From contig NZ_JADIJK010000014.1 of assembly GCF_017355205.1 (NCBI RefSeq), positions 83,445-147,444 on the forward strand: a stretch of DNA of 64,000 nt, in the 5' to 3' direction. Position 1 is the first letter of the stretch. The number at the start of each line of letters is the position of its first letter. The DNA is from Bacillus sp. SD088. Lineage in GTDB: Bacteria; Bacillota; Bacilli; Bacillales; Bacillaceae_C. The position numbers and the translations under genes were made by a program. The notes beneath the pieces are model-generated. The model was given only the letters and a program-made list of their open reading frames with translations. It was not told the DNA's origin and did not search any database. This document shows positions 46,814 to 57,549 of this stretch, piece by piece.

Positions 46814-48103
46814 TTAACTTTTTAATTTTGCAAATGTCCGTTCTGCGGCTTGTATTGTCTTTTCAATATCCTCGTCAGAGTGAGCTGTAGAAAGAAAAAT
46901 ACCTTCGAATTGAGATGGTGGCAAAAAGACACCTTGATTGGCCATTTCTTTATAATAGGCTGCAAATAATTGCAGATCAGACGTCTTTGCCTTATCAAAA
47001 TTATATACATCTTCATTCGTGAAAAAGAGACCAATCATCGAGCCAGCTCGGTTAATCGTATGAGGAATATGATGCTTTTCTGCGGCTGTTTTTAATCCCG
47101 CTTCTAACATATCCCCTTTTCGGACAAACTCCTGGTAGGATTCAGGTGTTAATTGAATGAGTGTTTCATAGCCGGCAGTCATGGCAATTGGATTTCCAGA
47201 CAAAGTCCCAGCTTGGTATATTGGTCCACTTGGAGCGACTTTTTCCATAATCTCAGCTTTGCCACCAAAAGCTCCTACAGGCAGTCCCCCGCCTATTACC
47301 TTGCCTAAACAAGTTAAATCAGGAAGAATACCGAAGTACCCTTGAGCACAATTATAACCTACTCGGAACCCAGTCATCACTTCATCAAAAATGAGAAGTG
47401 AACCATATTCATCCGTCAGCTCACGAAGTCCTTGTAAAAACCCAGGCTTAGGAGGGACTACTCCCATATTTCCGGCTACAGGTTCTACAATCACACCTGC
47501 TATATCTTCTCCAAATTGCTCAAATGCCGCTTGAACTCCTTCAAGATCATTATAAGCAACTGTTATTGTATTTTTAGCGATCCCTTCTGGAACGCCGGGA
47601 CTATCAGGTAATCCAAGCGTAGCCACCCCTGAACCTGCTTTAATTAAGAGGGAATCACCATGACCATGGTAACATCCTTCAAACTTTAATATTTTATTAC
47701 GACCAGTATATCCCCTTGCTACTCGTAATGCACTCATCGTCGCTTCTGTTCCCGATGAGACCATTCTGACCATTTCAATGGAAGGAACTCTTTCAATAAC
47801 AAGTTCTGCTAACTTATTTTCCAAAATGGTTGGTGCACCAAAGCTCGTACCATTTTCTGCTGCTTTTTTCAAAGCCTCTATAACCCGCTCATTTGCATGA
47901 CCAAGGATGAGTGGCCCCCATGAGAGCACATAATCAATATATTCATTGCCATCAATATCATGGATATGGGAGCCATTTCCTTTTTCCATAAAAATCGGGT
48001 CCATATCAACCGATTTAAACGCGCGGACTGGACTATTCACACCACCAGGCATCATATGTATGGCTTTTTCATATGCATTGCGAGATTTTTCATAAGAACG
48101 CAT
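46814..48103 (-). CDS. hemL: Glutamate-1-semialdehyde 2,1-aminomutase
   Basis: PLP enzyme turning glutamate-1-semialdehyde into 5-aminolevulinate. 429 residues; PLP lysine in [17 protein letters not shown] (about residue 267), [15 protein letters not shown] (about 123) and DEVMTGFR (about 240). ATG 48103 (MRSYEKSR) has GGAGG 8 bases before; the frame from 48118 is not needed. Last gene of the hem operon, separated from hemB by a repeat cluster of about 230 bases. Confidence 0.97.
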   Translation of the reverse strand: MRSYEKSRNAYEKAIHMMPGGVNSPVRAFKSVDMDPIFMEKGNGSHIHDIDGNEYIDYVLSWGPLILGHANERVIEALKKAAENGTSFGAPTILENKLAELVIERVPSIEMVRMVSSGTEATMSALRVARGYTGRNKILKFEGCYHGHGDSLLIKAGSGVATLGLPDSPGVPEGIAKNTITVAYNDLEGVQAAFEQFGEDIAGVIVEPVAGNMGVVPPKPGFLQGLRELTDEYGSLLIFDEVMTGFRVGYNCAQGYFGILPDLTCLGKVIGGGLPVGAFGGKAEIMEKVAPSGPIYQAGTLSGNPIAMTAGYETLIQLTPESYQEFVRKGDMLEAGLKTAAEKHHIPHTINRAGSMIGLFFTNEDVYNFDKAKTSDLQLFAAYYKEMANQGVFLPPSQFEGIFLSTAHSDEDIEKTIQAAERTFAKLKS

Positions 48104-48159
48104 GTCATATACCTCCAATTATGTTTTATTTTTCCATTCTATTTAGTGTTAGACTTCGT

Positions 48160-48373
48160 CGCGTTGTCTAGCTACAGCGCCTAGCGATTAGCAAATTTAC
48201 GTCTTCTTCCTACGATAAGTCAACATCGATTCACCTTTCAGGCTCATCGTGTTTCCTTTATCTCAGGCCAACAGGATGTTGGTCAGAACGGCGTTGCGCC
48301 AGGACGGCGCGTTCTTAGCCGTTCAACTTTATGATCCAAATTTGTACATCGCTGAACAAGGCGCTTTCGCATT
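48160..48373. repeat. Compound repeat between hemL and hemB with paired hairpins
   Basis: AGCGC-family relative in reverse orientation (CTACAGCGCCTAGC at 48170; TTTGTACATCGCTGAACAAGG to 48362). It is interrupted by two fixed-loop hairpins: CCAAC-AGGAT-GTTGG (48268-48282) and GCGCC-AGGAC-GGCGC (48296-48310). The latter is enclosed by GAACGGC (48286-48292) / GCCGTTC (48318-48324). The repeat ends at the hemB stop codon. Transcribed as part of the hem operon, on the opposite strand to the AGGAY loops. Confidence 0.85.
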
Positions 48374-49336
48374 TCATAACCAGCTGGCTACATCTTTAGC
48401 AAAGTATGTAATAATTAAATCAGCGCCAGCTCTTTTCATACTTGTTAATGATTCGAGCACGATTGCTTTCTCATCAATCCAGCCATTTGCAGCTGCAGCT
48501 TTCACCATAGAATACTCCCCACTGACATTATAGGCAACAATCGGCAAGTTACATTCATTTTTTACATCGCGAATGATATCCATATAGGAAAGTGCCGGCT
48601 TTACAATAAGAAAATCGGCTCCTTCTGCGATATCCGACTCTGCTTCCCTTAATGCTTCCAAACGGTTAGCCGGGTCCATTTGATAGGTCTTTCGATCCCC
48701 AAACTGTGGCGCACTGTTGGCCGCCTCTCGGAATGGACCATAGAAGGCAGAAGAGTATTTCACAGCATAGGACATAATTGGAATTTCTTTAAAACCAGCC
48801 TCATCCAACCCCTGGCGTATAGAGCTTACAAAACCATCCATCATATTAGATGGAGCAATAATATCCGCGCCTGCTTGCGCTTGACTCACAGCAGTCTTGA
48901 CTAAAAGCTCTAAGCTTTCATCATTAAGGACTTCCCCATCTTTTACTACTCCACAATGCCCATGGTCTGTATACTCACAAAGGCAAGTATCTGCAACAAC
49001 AAGTAGTTCTGGATAATGCTTCTTCACTTCACGTGTTGCTTCTTGAACAATCCCATGATCATGGTAAGCCCCAGTCCCACATGCATCTTTTTCTACAGGA
49101 ACACCAAATAGGATGACCGCTTTAATTCCAAGCTTAACAATCTCATCGAGCTCCTGCTTCATTAAGTCAAGTGAGATTTGATAGATCCCTGGCATAGAGG
49201 AAATTTCCTGTTTCTGCTGTTCTCCTTCGACAATAAACAAAGGATAGATAAAATCCTCTGATCTTAAATAGGTTTCACGAACTAGCGCTCTCATATTTGC
49301 AGAGCTTCGCAAACGTCGATGTCGATCAAAATTCAT
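48374..49336 (-). CDS. hemB: Porphobilinogen synthase (delta-aminolevulinate dehydratase)
   Basis: Condenses two 5-aminolevulinate molecules to porphobilinogen. Zinc cysteines in [15 protein letters not shown] (about residue 120), Schiff-base lysines in SYAVKYSS (about 197) and [12 protein letters not shown] (about 252). The frame opens at 49438, but family similarity begins at ATG 49342/49336 ([11 protein letters not shown]); I take 49336, 9 bases after AAAGGA. The start overlaps the hemD end. The C-terminus (KDVASWL) is about two residues shorter than in B. subtilis, and the stop abuts the repeat. Confidence 0.96.
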   Translation of the reverse strand: MNFDRHRRLRSSANMRALVRETYLRSEDFIYPLFIVEGEQQKQEISSMPGIYQISLDLMKQELDEIVKLGIKAVILFGVPVEKDACGTGAYHDHGIVQEATREVKKHYPELLVVADTCLCEYTDHGHCGVVKDGEVLNDESLELLVKTAVSQAQAGADIIAPSNMMDGFVSSIRQGLDEAGFKEIPIMSYAVKYSSAFYGPFREAANSAPQFGDRKTYQMDPANRLEALREAESDIAEGADFLIVKPALSYMDIIRDVKNECNLPIVAYNVSGEYSMVKAAAANGWIDEKAIVLESLTSMKRAGADLIITYFAKDVASWL

Positions 49337-50138
49337 ATTCATCTTTCCTTTCCTGTTCTTGATAATAATTGTATATCTCTTGAAATAAATCATCCATCGT
49401 AAACTTCTCGGGACAAATCTGCACGTGATATCCCTCATTTTCTATCACTTGTTTTGTTACTGTCCCAATGGTAGCGATAATCAATCGATCTATGTGCCGT
49501 TTGAACGGCTGTTTCACGATTTTCATAAAATGATTAAACGTTGAGGGACTAGTGAAAGTGGCAACATCCAAAGTATCTTCTTTTACTAATTTCAGTAATT
49601 GATCATTCTGCCCAGGAGGATAAAAAGTTTCATATACAATCCATTCATCCGCTAAAATCCCTCGACTCCAAAAGCCTTCCGCAATCGTTCGCTTTGCCAT
49701 ATTCCCTTTAGGAATAAGTACTTTTTGAGCTGAATATCCAGTTTGAAAGAACTCTTGAACGAAATCTTCTGCCGTAAATATATGTGGCATAAAGCATGAA
49801 GCAATATGATAGCGATCTAAAGCCTCTTTTGTCTTTTCACCAACAACAGCAAACTGAATCGATTGACTTAAGACGGAAACATCATCCACATGCTTTTTCA
49901 GCTGCTCGAAAAAATAATGAACACCATTTTTACTTGTAAAGATAACCCAGTCATATTCTCTCAGATGGTGAAGATAATAAGCTTGATTTGGATCTGTAAA
50001 TCTTCGAAAGTCAATAAGAGGAAGCATATGAGGGATACCTCCAGCTGAAGCCACATCCAAAGAAAACTGCTCTCCTTGCTCTCCACCCCTAGTAATTAAA
50101 ACATGTTGTCCTTTTAAGGGCTTGTGCCTATGATTCAT
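49326..50138 (-). CDS. hemD: Uroporphyrinogen-III synthase
   Basis: Closes and inverts ring D of hydroxymethylbilane to give uroporphyrinogen III. 270 residues, low overall conservation as is normal; recognisable are the N-terminal [29 protein letters not shown] (about 57) and [11 protein letters not shown] (about 185). Overlaps hemC by 11 bases and hemB by about 11, so hemC-hemD-hemB are translationally coupled. Confidence 0.92.
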   Translation of the reverse strand: MNHRHKPLKGQHVLITRGGEQGEQFSLDVASAGGIPHMLPLIDFRRFTDPNQAYYLHHLREYDWVIFTSKNGVHYFFEQLKKHVDDVSVLSQSIQFAVVGEKTKEALDRYHIASCFMPHIFTAEDFVQEFFQTGYSAQKVLIPKGNMAKRTIAEGFWSRGILADEWIVYETFYPPGQNDQLLKLVKEDTLDVATFTSPSTFNHFMKIVKQPFKRHIDRLIIATIGTVTKQVIENEGYHVQICPEKFTMDDLFQEIYNYYQEQERKDEYEF

Positions 50139-51066
50139 TGGCTAAATCTTCCCTTACTTGGTCAATTAATTTCTTCGCTCCTTGTTCACTCAAAAGGGAA
50201 GCAGCTTGTTCTCCAACTAATTTCGGCTCCTCGCCTTTAAGTGTTTCTTTATAAATCTTTTTTCCATCTGGCGAAGCGACTAATGCCGTTAGTTGTACTT
50301 GATTTTTATCCACTAACTTCGCTAAACCAGCAATTGGTACTTGACAACTTCCTTCCATTTTATCGAGAAACGCTCTCTCTGCTTCCACTGTTTGCGCCGT
50401 TGTTTCACAAGTTAGTTCACTAAGAAGCCCGAGCAATTCTTCATCATTTTCCCGACACTCTATCCCTAATGCACCTTGTCCAATCGCAGGCAAACAGGTT
50501 TCCGGCTCAAGATATTCTGTAATAATATCTTCATCCCACTCCATCCGTTTTAATCCAGCTGCAGCCAAGATAATTGCATCATAATCCCCCGTTTTTAATT
50601 TCGATAAACGGGTTTCAATATTGCCTCTTATCCACTTAATTTCAAGATCAGGACGAATCGCCAAAATTTGCGCACTTCTCCTTAAACTACTAGTCCCAAT
50701 AACCGCAGCTGTCGGCAAATCCTCTAATCGAATATGTTGATTGGAAATGAAGACATCCCTACAGTCTTCTCGTTCGGGAACACTACCAATGATCAACCCT
50801 TCCGGGAGAACGGCTGGTACATCCTTCATGCTATGAACAGCCATATCAATCTCTCCATCAAGAAGCGCTTGCTCAATTTCTTTGACGAACAGACCTTTCC
50901 CCCCCACCTTTGAAAGCGTGACATCTAAAATCCGGTCTCCCTTTGTCGTTATTTCCTTAATTTCAAATTCAAAAGGTCCTCCTATCTGCTCTAATTGTTC
51001 TCGCACCCAATTGGTTTGCTTTAGGGCGAGATTACTTTTTCTCGACCCAATGACAATTTTTCTCAC
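50128..51066 (-). CDS. hemC: Porphobilinogen deaminase (hydroxymethylbilane synthase)
   Basis: Polymerises four porphobilinogens. 312 residues; N-terminal [29 protein letters not shown] (about 77) with the catalytic Asp nearby, and the dipyrromethane-anchoring cysteine in EGSCQVPIA (about 240). GTG 51066 behind AAAGGAGG. Lies 33 bases after hemX. Confidence 0.97.
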   Translation of the reverse strand: MRKIVIGSRKSNLALKQTNWVREQLEQIGGPFEFEIKEITTKGDRILDVTLSKVGGKGLFVKEIEQALLDGEIDMAVHSMKDVPAVLPEGLIIGSVPEREDCRDVFISNQHIRLEDLPTAAVIGTSSLRRSAQILAIRPDLEIKWIRGNIETRLSKLKTGDYDAIILAAAGLKRMEWDEDIITEYLEPETCLPAIGQGALGIECRENDEELLGLLSELTCETTAQTVEAERAFLDKMEGSCQVPIAGLAKLVDKNQVQLTALVASPDGKKIYKETLKGEEPKLVGEQAASLLSEQGAKKLIDQVREDLANES

Positions 51067-51099
51067 CTATATTTCCTCCTTTAAAAATAACTTCATTTT

Positions 51100-51927
51100 T
51101 TAATGATACCAAATATGAAAAGTAGAGATACGGCTAGCTAAAAAGAAATTAATTAAAAGAATTAAAAAGGCTGCACAATTCCAAAGGGCTAAGCGTTTCC
51201 CACTGGTTTCTCTTTTTAATCGTAAAAACAGCCAAATTCCATAGATTATGATTACTAAAAAAGACCCAATAATCTTAGGATCATACCATTGAAGCACTGA
51301 AAGCTTTATTAATGCCCATTGTAAGCCAAGAATCAAGCTTAATAGTAGGATAGGCACAGCAATAACATTTAAAACATAGGACAGACGCTCTAATTTCTTT
51401 AAATCTCCTAAACGCCAAAGAGTTTTGAACCATTTTTTCTCTTTTAATAGTTTGTATTGCAATAAATATAGAAGTGAAAACACAAAAGATAATGTAAATG
51501 CCCCATATGAAAAAATAGCCATGGTTATATGAATAAATAATAACTCTGAAATAAGCTGATCAGCCATTGCAGGCATTTGCCCAGGTGCAAAAGCATGGAT
51601 CGTCATGATCGTGAAGCCAACAGTATTTGTAAAAAAAATGGTAAAGTCGACTTTAGAAATTTTATGAATCGCTAAGGATAACGTAATCAATACCCATGAA
51701 TAAAAATAAAGTCCCTCAAAAAGGGTAAGGATTGGAAACCTTCCTGTATAGAACATATAGAAAAACAAAAAAATTGTTTGTAATAACCAAACAATTGATA
51801 ACAGATAGAAGGCAAGCTGACTTGCCTTCCGGTTGTGTCCAATAAAATCAATAAAATAAAATAAGATCGATAAAGCATAAAGGACAATAATAAGCTCAGG
51901 TAATCTAACCATAATGAGTGAATTCAT
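51100..51927 (-). CDS. hemX: HemX, CcsA-like membrane protein controlling HemA level
   Basis: Eight hydrophobic segments in about 275 residues and the CcsA-type core (YGAFTLSFVFSLLYLLQYKLLKEKKWF). In B. subtilis HemX lowers the amount of HemA. The frame opens at ATG 51933; ATG 51927 (MNSLIMVRL) has GAGGG at better spacing. Starts 6 to 12 bases past hemA, as in B. subtilis. Confidence 0.92.
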   Translation of the reverse strand: MNSLIMVRLPELIIVLYALSILFYFIDFIGHNRKASQLAFYLLSIVWLLQTIFLFFYMFYTGRFPILTLFEGLYFYSWVLITLSLAIHKISKVDFTIFFTNTVGFTIMTIHAFAPGQMPAMADQLISELLFIHITMAIFSYGAFTLSFVFSLLYLLQYKLLKEKKWFKTLWRLGDLKKLERLSYVLNVIAVPILLLSLILGLQWALIKLSVLQWYDPKIIGSFLVIIIYGIWLFLRLKRETSGKRLALWNCAAFLILLINFFLASRISTFHIWYH

Positions 51928-51939
51928 CTTCATTCCCTC

Positions 51940-53289
51940 TTATGATTGAAAAAGAGGAGCTTTATGACTAGCTGCTTCTTTTGTGATTGGTTTGACCGTT
52001 GTTTCCTTTTTTGGTTGTTCCTTCCCCGTTTCCAATTGAAAGATTTGCTGAAACAGGGCGATTTTCTCTGCGGCTTGAGGCTCACTAGCCATTTCTTTAA
52101 TTTGTGAAATAGGCTCTTTCAATAATTGATTAATGATACTTTTTGTATGTTTATTTAAAACTTTTCTTTCCCTTTCAGATAAATTAGGCAATTTTCGCTC
52201 AATGCTATTCATCGTTTCCGCCTGGATCGCAAGGGCTTTTTCTCGTAAAGATGTAATCACAGGCACAACCCCAAGCGTATGGAGCCACTCATTAAAATCA
52301 TTAATTTCTTCATCAATCATGGCATCGATTTTTGCTGCCGCTAATTTACGTTCTTCTAGATTTGCTTCGACGATGCCTTCCAAATCATCGATATCATATA
52401 AAAATGCATCTTCCAGTTCCGAAATCTCCGGATCTAAATCACGGGGAACCGCGATATCTAGAAGAAATAGAGGTCTGCCCTGCCTCATTTTTTCCATTTC
52501 AACTAGTATATCTTTTTTAATGATATAGCCATTAGCACCAGTTGAACTAATCACAATGTCTGCTTCCATTACAGCACACTGAAGTTCATTTAATGACTTA
52601 GCTTGCCCTGCAAATTTTTGAGCAAGCTCCTGGGATTTTTCAAATGTACGATTAATAACCGTCACCTTTTTAGCGCCATTAGAATAAAGGTTTTTAATGG
52701 CTAATTCTCCCATTTTCCCGGCCCCAATCACCAAGACATGTTTATCCTGTAAATCACCAAAGATTTTCTTAGCTAATTCAACTGCAGCATAACTAACAGA
52801 AACTGCGTTAGCACCTATATCCGTTTCAGAATGGGCTTTTTTGGCAAGGGCTATTGCTTGTTTCATGAGCTGATTAAAGACAGTTCCTGTTGTTTTATTT
52901 TCTTGAGCATTTAAAAAGCTATTGCGAATTTGTCCTAATATTTGCGTCTCACCAATGACCATGGAGTTTAAACCACAGATGACCTTGAAAAGATGCTCTA
53001 CCGCCAATTCTTTTTCATGAATGTATAGATAATCTCCAATCATTTCAAGATCCATATGAAACCAATTCGCTAAAAAAGACTTTATATAATATCGACCAGT
53101 ATGAATCTGATCAACAACTGCATAGATTTCTGTACGATTACATGTAGAAACAATGACATTCTCAAGAATACTTTTTTGTTGCTTTAAGGATGCCATTGCT
53201 AAAGGCAGCTCAGATTCAGAAAACGCTAGACGCTCCCTAATTTCCACTGGAGCCGTTTTATGATTAAGCCCCACAACAATAATATGCAT
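51940..53289 (-). CDS. hemA: Glutamyl-tRNA reductase
   Basis: First committed step of C5 haem synthesis: reduces Glu-tRNA to glutamate-1-semialdehyde with NADPH. 449 residues. Catalytic Cys in STCNRTEIY (about 50), [13 protein letters not shown] at the N-terminus, dinucleotide fold [14 protein letters not shown] (about 187), and a C-terminal dimerisation helix. GGAGG (53302-53306) lies 12 bases before ATG 53289. First gene of the hem operon; a PerR-like site sits at its promoter. Confidence 0.97.
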   Translation of the reverse strand: MHIIVVGLNHKTAPVEIRERLAFSESELPLAMASLKQQKSILENVIVSTCNRTEIYAVVDQIHTGRYYIKSFLANWFHMDLEMIGDYLYIHEKELAVEHLFKVICGLNSMVIGETQILGQIRNSFLNAQENKTTGTVFNQLMKQAIALAKKAHSETDIGANAVSVSYAAVELAKKIFGDLQDKHVLVIGAGKMGELAIKNLYSNGAKKVTVINRTFEKSQELAQKFAGQAKSLNELQCAVMEADIVISSTGANGYIIKKDILVEMEKMRQGRPLFLLDIAVPRDLDPEISELEDAFLYDIDDLEGIVEANLEERKLAAAKIDAMIDEEINDFNEWLHTLGVVPVITSLREKALAIQAETMNSIERKLPNLSERERKVLNKHTKSIINQLLKEPISQIKEMASEPQAAEKIALFQQIFQLETGKEQPKKETTVKPITKEAASHKAPLFQS

Positions 53290-53326
53290 TTGATAAATGG
53301 CACCTCCAGTTTTAGTCCATATCTAT

Positions 53327-53357
53327 ATTATAACATGCTTAATTAGAAGAATTCTAA
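53327..53357 (-). promoter_or_regulatory. hemA promoter with PerR-like operator
   Basis: The minus-strand -10 is TATAAT (53327-53332). Upstream, covering the -35 position, is TTAGAAGAATTCTAA (53343-53357), which fits the 7-1-7 PerR box pattern TTATAATnATTATAA at 12 of 14 fixed positions. The -35 itself is poor. B. subtilis hemA is known to be PerR-controlled. Site inferred from pattern only. Confidence 0.55.
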
Positions 53358-53411
53358 AAAGATGTGAACACATATTGAAACCTGTGCTATATTTAGAGTA
53401 ATCATTTAAAT

Positions 53412-53612
53412 GTATGTTCAATAAGGACGTTGAAAGTTCGAGATGGCCTTGCGCGTGTGTAGTGACTTCGACGTTCAACACAGGACGTGTCGGTACTTAG
53501 TCGAAGATCCGCTATCTCGCATTGTCTTTTTTACCGGAGGCCTGCAGGACGCAGGTCACAAAGGCGTTGCGACAGGATGTCGCGAATTTAGCCTTTGATC
53601 CTTTTGAACAAT
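53412..53612. repeat. Inverted-repeat-bounded element with three fixed-loop hairpins
   Basis: Ends ATGTTCAATAAGG / CCTTTTGAACA are an imperfect match to the 17058 element. Internal hairpins: ACAC-AGGAC-GTGT (53478-53490), CCTGC-AGGAC-GCAGG (53541-53555), and GCGAC-AGGAT-GTCGC (53569-53583). The last is enclosed by CAAAGGC (53559-53565) / GCCTTTG (53591-53597). Here the AGGAY loops are on the plus strand, upstream of and in the same direction as the gene at 53639. The segment CTTCGAC ... GTCGAAGATC also matches the 17058 element. Confidence 0.85.
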
Positions 53613-53638
53613 TTCTTTAAGGAAGTTGAGGAATTTTT

Positions 53639-54130
53639 ATGAAAAAACCACCCTATCTTTTGTCAGGAATTATCCTATTTGGATTTGGTATTTATTTTCT
53701 TTCACAGTATTATCAGCTTTCCCTATTTGAGGGTTTTTACTCTTGGCCTACTCTCTTCGTGATTGTTGGGATCGCTTTTCTTGTAAATGGCTATGCAGGA
53801 AAAGATTACTCATTCATCTTTCCCGGAGTTTTATTAACTGGAATTGGGCTTCATTTTCATATTGTTCAACATTTAGCCGTAACGATTGATATTTCTGGCA
53901 TCTTTTTGCTTCTAATTTCGATCGGTTTATTCCTTACCTATGTGAAGACGGGTAATGGTTTATTCCAGGGCATTCTGTTTCTCGGCATTTCTTTATTATT
54001 ATTGTTCTTCGACAAATTAAAAGAAGGACTATTAAAAAATGGACATAGTATTGTATGGGTTGACCAAGCATGGCCTTATCTTTTCATTATTTTTGGTTTA
54101 TATTTCTTATTTTTCCATAAAAGAAAATAA
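53639..54130 (+). CDS. LiaI/LiaF-like (DUF5668-type) membrane protein
   Basis: 163 residues with about five hydrophobic segments and the repeated pattern of paired helices seen in LiaI/DUF5668 proteins (WPTLFVIVGIAFLVNG, WPYLFIIFGLYFLF). Function unknown. GTTGAGG precedes ATG 53639. The ribosome site lies 25 bases after the repeat element, so the element may be part of the 5' UTR. Not part of the hem operon, since it is on the opposite strand. Confidence 0.75.
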   Translation: MKKPPYLLSGIILFGFGIYFLSQYYQLSLFEGFYSWPTLFVIVGIAFLVNGYAGKDYSFIFPGVLLTGIGLHFHIVQHLAVTIDISGIFLLLISIGLFLTYVKTGNGLFQGILFLGISLLLLFFDKLKEGLLKNGHSIVWVDQAWPYLFIIFGLYFLFFHKRK

Positions 54131-54159
54131 CTTGGATAGAGGAGCATAATTAAAATACT

Positions 54160-54345
54160 AAGCTTCGAACAGTACACCACCTTAGCGAAGGAAGTATACG
54201 TATACTTCTACAGGAAGTGAGAATTCGGCAAGGCCTCGGAAGGCGAATCCTAAGGAGGCTTAACACTCGCTCACGGAAAGCGAAGTATATTTCCGGAGCG
54301 AGTTATATGCACATCGATAGTTCGTTTTTTCTTTAGTGAAACCAC
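54160..54345. repeat. Palindrome-rich intergenic region upstream of ysxC end
   Basis: Contains a perfect 18-bp palindrome GAAGTATACGTATACTTC (54191-54208), ACTTC-TACAG-GAAGT (about 54204-54219), and CTCACGGAAA / TTTCCGGAGCGAG (54274-54303). No gene visible, and no clear terminator for either flanking gene. Confidence 0.6.
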
Positions 54346-54373
54346 TATTATTCCCAGCACTTTATTTACTATT

Positions 54374-54955
54374 TTACAGCCATTTTTCTAATGTATGCCA
54401 CGCTTTTTCTTTTCCCATTCCTGTTTCTGATGAGAAGAGGACAATGTCATCTTCTATCTGTAATTTTAATGTTTCTTTCACTATTTGTTTGTGTTTCTCC
54501 CATTTTCCTTTAGGGATTTTATCCGCCTTTGTAGCGATTACCGTACATGGAATGTCATAGTGTTTTAGAAAATCATACATTAAAACATCATCTTTCGTCG
54601 GTGGATGTCTTAAATCAATGATAAGCAAAACAGTACACAATTCCTCCCTTGATGTGAGATACGTCTCGATCATTTCTCCCCATGCTTCCCGCTCTTTTTT
54701 GGATACTTTTGCAAATCCATAGCCTGGGACATCAACAAAATAGAAGGTATCCTCAATTTTATAATAATTCAAGGTTTGGGTTTTTCCCGGTTTAGAAGAT
54801 GTACGTGCAAGACTTTTTCGGTTAATCATTTTATTTATAAAGGACGATTTTCCCACATTGGATCTTCCCGCCAGCGCAAACTCAGGTAATCCTTCAGTTG
54901 GATACTGCGCTGGTTTAACGGCACTGATAATAAACTCTGCATTATTTACTTTCAT
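54374..54955 (-). CDS. ysxC: GTPase YsxC/EngB, 50S ribosome assembly
   Basis: 193 residues. G1 [12 protein letters not shown] (about 30), G3 DVPGYGFAK (about 75), G4 TKADK (about 145). Essential in B. subtilis for late steps of the large subunit. Overlaps lonA by 4 bases (ATGA), with the run GGGGGAAAAAA as ribosome site inside the lonA end. Confidence 0.97.
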   Translation of the reverse strand: MKVNNAEFIISAVKPAQYPTEGLPEFALAGRSNVGKSSFINKMINRKSLARTSSKPGKTQTLNYYKIEDTFYFVDVPGYGFAKVSKKEREAWGEMIETYLTSREELCTVLLIIDLRHPPTKDDVLMYDFLKHYDIPCTVIATKADKIPKGKWEKHKQIVKETLKLQIEDDIVLFSSETGMGKEKAWHTLEKWL

Positions 54956-57285
54956 TTTTTTTCCCCCGATAATGCAATTTTCAACACTTCATCTATATGG
55001 GAAACAGGAATAAACGTAAGATCCTGGCGGACACTCTCTGGAATATCCTCTATATCCTTTTCATTTTCCTTCGGCATAATTATCGTCGTGATCCCTGCTC
55101 GATGAGCGCCTAGCGATTTTTCTTTTAGTCCGCCAATCGGTAAAACTCTTCCCCGTAATGTGATCTCTCCTGTCATACCGATTTCCTTTTTCACAGGATT
55201 CTTTGTCAAAGCAGAGATAAGCGCCGTTGCAATGGTAATCCCCGCTGATGGGCCATCTTTAGGTACAGCTCCTTCAGGAACATGGATATGAATATCAGTT
55301 GTTTCATGAAAGTCTTTTTCAAGATTGAATTCGGTTGCTTTCGATCTGACATAACTAAAGGCAGCCTGAGCCGATTCCTTCATTACATCGCCCAATTTTC
55401 CCGTTAGGATTAACTTCCCTTTACCAGGAGATAGGGAAACTTCTATTTGTAAAGTATCCCCTCCTACTGAGGTATAGGCCAACCCGGTTGCTACGCCGAT
55501 TTGATCCTCAAGCTCAGCTTGTCCATAACTGTATTTTTTCTTTCCAAGCAATTCCGTCAAATACTTCTCGGTTACAACTACTCTTTTCTTTTCACCAGAA
55601 GCAATTAATTTGGCCGCTTTTCTACAAATGGAAGCAAGCTGACGATCCAATTCACGAACTCCTGCTTCACGGGTATAATAACGTACTAACATTTTAATCG
55701 CATCATCTCTTATTTGGAGCTGGGCTTTGGTAAGACCATGATCTTCTATCTGTCTTGGCAATAGATGATCTTTGGCAATATGAATTTTTTCCAATTCCGT
55801 ATATCCTGCTATAGAAATGATTTCCATTCTATCTCGAAGTGGACCTGGAACAGATGCTAAATCATTGGCTGTTGCCAAGAACATGACCTTAGATAGATTA
55901 TAGGGCTCTTCAATATAATGATCACTAAAATTACTATTTTGAGCAGGATCCAATACTTCTAACATTGCAGAAGAAGGATCTCCACGAAAATCATTGGACA
56001 TTTTATCAATCTCATCTAGCAAAAAAACTGGGTTAATCGCGCCCGCTTTTTTCATCCCTTGGATAATTCTCCCAGGCATTGCCCCCACATAAGTACGACG
56101 ATGTCCACGAATTTCAGATTCGTCGCGTACACCTCCTAATGAGATGCGAACAAAATTTCTTCCCATTGATTCTGCAATCGAACGTGCTAAGCTTGTTTTA
56201 CCTACTCCAGGCGGTCCGACAAGACATAGAATAGGACTCCGTAATGAATTTGTTAATTGTTGTACTGCAAGATATTCGAGCACTCGTTCCTTTACCTTCT
56301 CTAGTCCGTGGTGATCGCGTTCTAAGATTTTTTCAGCTTTATGAATGTTTAAATCATCTTTTGTAGCATTGGACCATGGTAATGCAATTAACCAGTCAAT
56401 ATAAGTGCGAATAACAGAACTTTCAGCAGAAGAAGTAGGGATTTTTTCATAACGATCTAACTCTTTTAATGCCATTTTTTCAACGTTTTCTGGCATTTGG
56501 GCTTCGCGGATTTTTTCCGACAAATCTGCTATCTCACCCGTTTTCCCCTCTTTATCCCCTAATTCTTTTTGGATAGCCTTCATCTGTTCACGTAAATAAT
56601 ATTCTTTTTGGGTACGATCAATGGATTGCTTGACCCTTTGACCAATTTTCTTTTCTAAATGTAAAACTTCTCTTTCATTGTGAATGATATCAATCACTTT
56701 TGCTAATCTTTCTTTTACGTCAATGATTTCCAAAATGCCTTGTTTATCTGGAATTTTCAAAGGCAAATGAGAGGCAATAATATCGGCCATCCGACCGGGT
56801 TCATCTATATCAGCTACTGTTGCAAAGGTTTCTGAAGAAACTTTTTTCGACAGCTTAATATATTGTTCGAAATACTCTAGCATGGTTCTTTTTAATGCTT
56901 GGATTTCAACATCTTGATTCGCAGTTTGTATATCATCATCATATCGTTCCAGATCTACAGCATAATAAAGACCTTGGTCTTTTATATTTTTTATTTTGGC
57001 ACGACTCAATCCCTCTACCAGAACACGAATCGTTCCATTAGGCAATTTTAACATTTGCTTAACCTTAGTTAATGTACCTATCTCGAATAAATCCCCATCT
57101 TCTGGAGATTCAATTTCGATATCCTTTTGGGTTGTCAAAAAGATTAAATGATCATTTAGCATCGCCTGTTCTAAAGCTTGAACAGATCGCTCCCTTCCCA
57201 CATCAAGATGCAGGACCATTGTTGGAAAAACAAGCATTCCTCGTAATGGCAATAGAGGCACTAATGGCTCTATTTTTTTTGTCAT
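54952..57285 (-). CDS. lonA: ATP-dependent protease LonA
   Basis: Cytosolic AAA+ serine protease. N-terminal LON domain ([18 protein letters not shown]), a coiled coil, Walker [14 protein letters not shown] (about 355), Walker [10 protein letters not shown], and protease domain with the Ser-Lys dyad ([15 protein letters not shown], Ser about 678). ATG 57285 (MTKKIEP), with GGGGGT 7 bases before, is preferred over 57345. 777 residues. Confidence 0.97.
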   Translation of the reverse strand: MTKKIEPLVPLLPLRGMLVFPTMVLHLDVGRERSVQALEQAMLNDHLIFLTTQKDIEIESPEDGDLFEIGTLTKVKQMLKLPNGTIRVLVEGLSRAKIKNIKDQGLYYAVDLERYDDDIQTANQDVEIQALKRTMLEYFEQYIKLSKKVSSETFATVADIDEPGRMADIIASHLPLKIPDKQGILEIIDVKERLAKVIDIIHNEREVLHLEKKIGQRVKQSIDRTQKEYYLREQMKAIQKELGDKEGKTGEIADLSEKIREAQMPENVEKMALKELDRYEKIPTSSAESSVIRTYIDWLIALPWSNATKDDLNIHKAEKILERDHHGLEKVKERVLEYLAVQQLTNSLRSPILCLVGPPGVGKTSLARSIAESMGRNFVRISLGGVRDESEIRGHRRTYVGAMPGRIIQGMKKAGAINPVFLLDEIDKMSNDFRGDPSSAMLEVLDPAQNSNFSDHYIEEPYNLSKVMFLATANDLASVPGPLRDRMEIISIAGYTELEKIHIAKDHLLPRQIEDHGLTKAQLQIRDDAIKMLVRYYTREAGVRELDRQLASICRKAAKLIASGEKKRVVVTEKYLTELLGKKKYSYGQAELEDQIGVATGLAYTSVGGDTLQIEVSLSPGKGKLILTGKLGDVMKESAQAAFSYVRSKATEFNLEKDFHETTDIHIHVPEGAVPKDGPSAGITIATALISALTKNPVKKEIGMTGEITLRGRVLPIGGLKEKSLGAHRAGITTIIMPKENEKDIEDIPESVRQDLTFIPVSHIDEVLKIALSGEKK

Positions 57286-57465
57286 ATTTACTACCCCCGT
57301 GCTATTTTTTAGACAATGTGGAATGCCTAAAAGGATAAATAACAAAAGATCTACGTCTTTATCCCTTGTGAAACTAGTACCGAATTATATTATTTTACTA
57401 GTCCGATTTTTACTGTTTCACTTATTCACATCGTCCATTTATTTCCTACAGAATCTAAGAAAAGA

Positions 57466-57490
57466 GAAAGCGCCTTTAAGGGCGCCATCC
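57466..57490 (-). terminator. Weak terminator between lonB and lonA
   Basis: GCGCC (57470-57474) / GGCGC (57481-57485), six-base loop, followed on the minus strand by TTTCTCTTTTC. The short stem makes this only a candidate. Confidence 0.5.
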
Positions 57491-57549
57491 ATTCTTTTAT
57501 TTTCCTTATTCGTTCTGTGTCCATTTTAGCCTAAATGGTCATATGATGT

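Noticed and set aside
48249..48533. 94-codon plus-strand frame over the hemL-hemB gap
   Set aside because: Made of repeat sequence plus antisense hemB.
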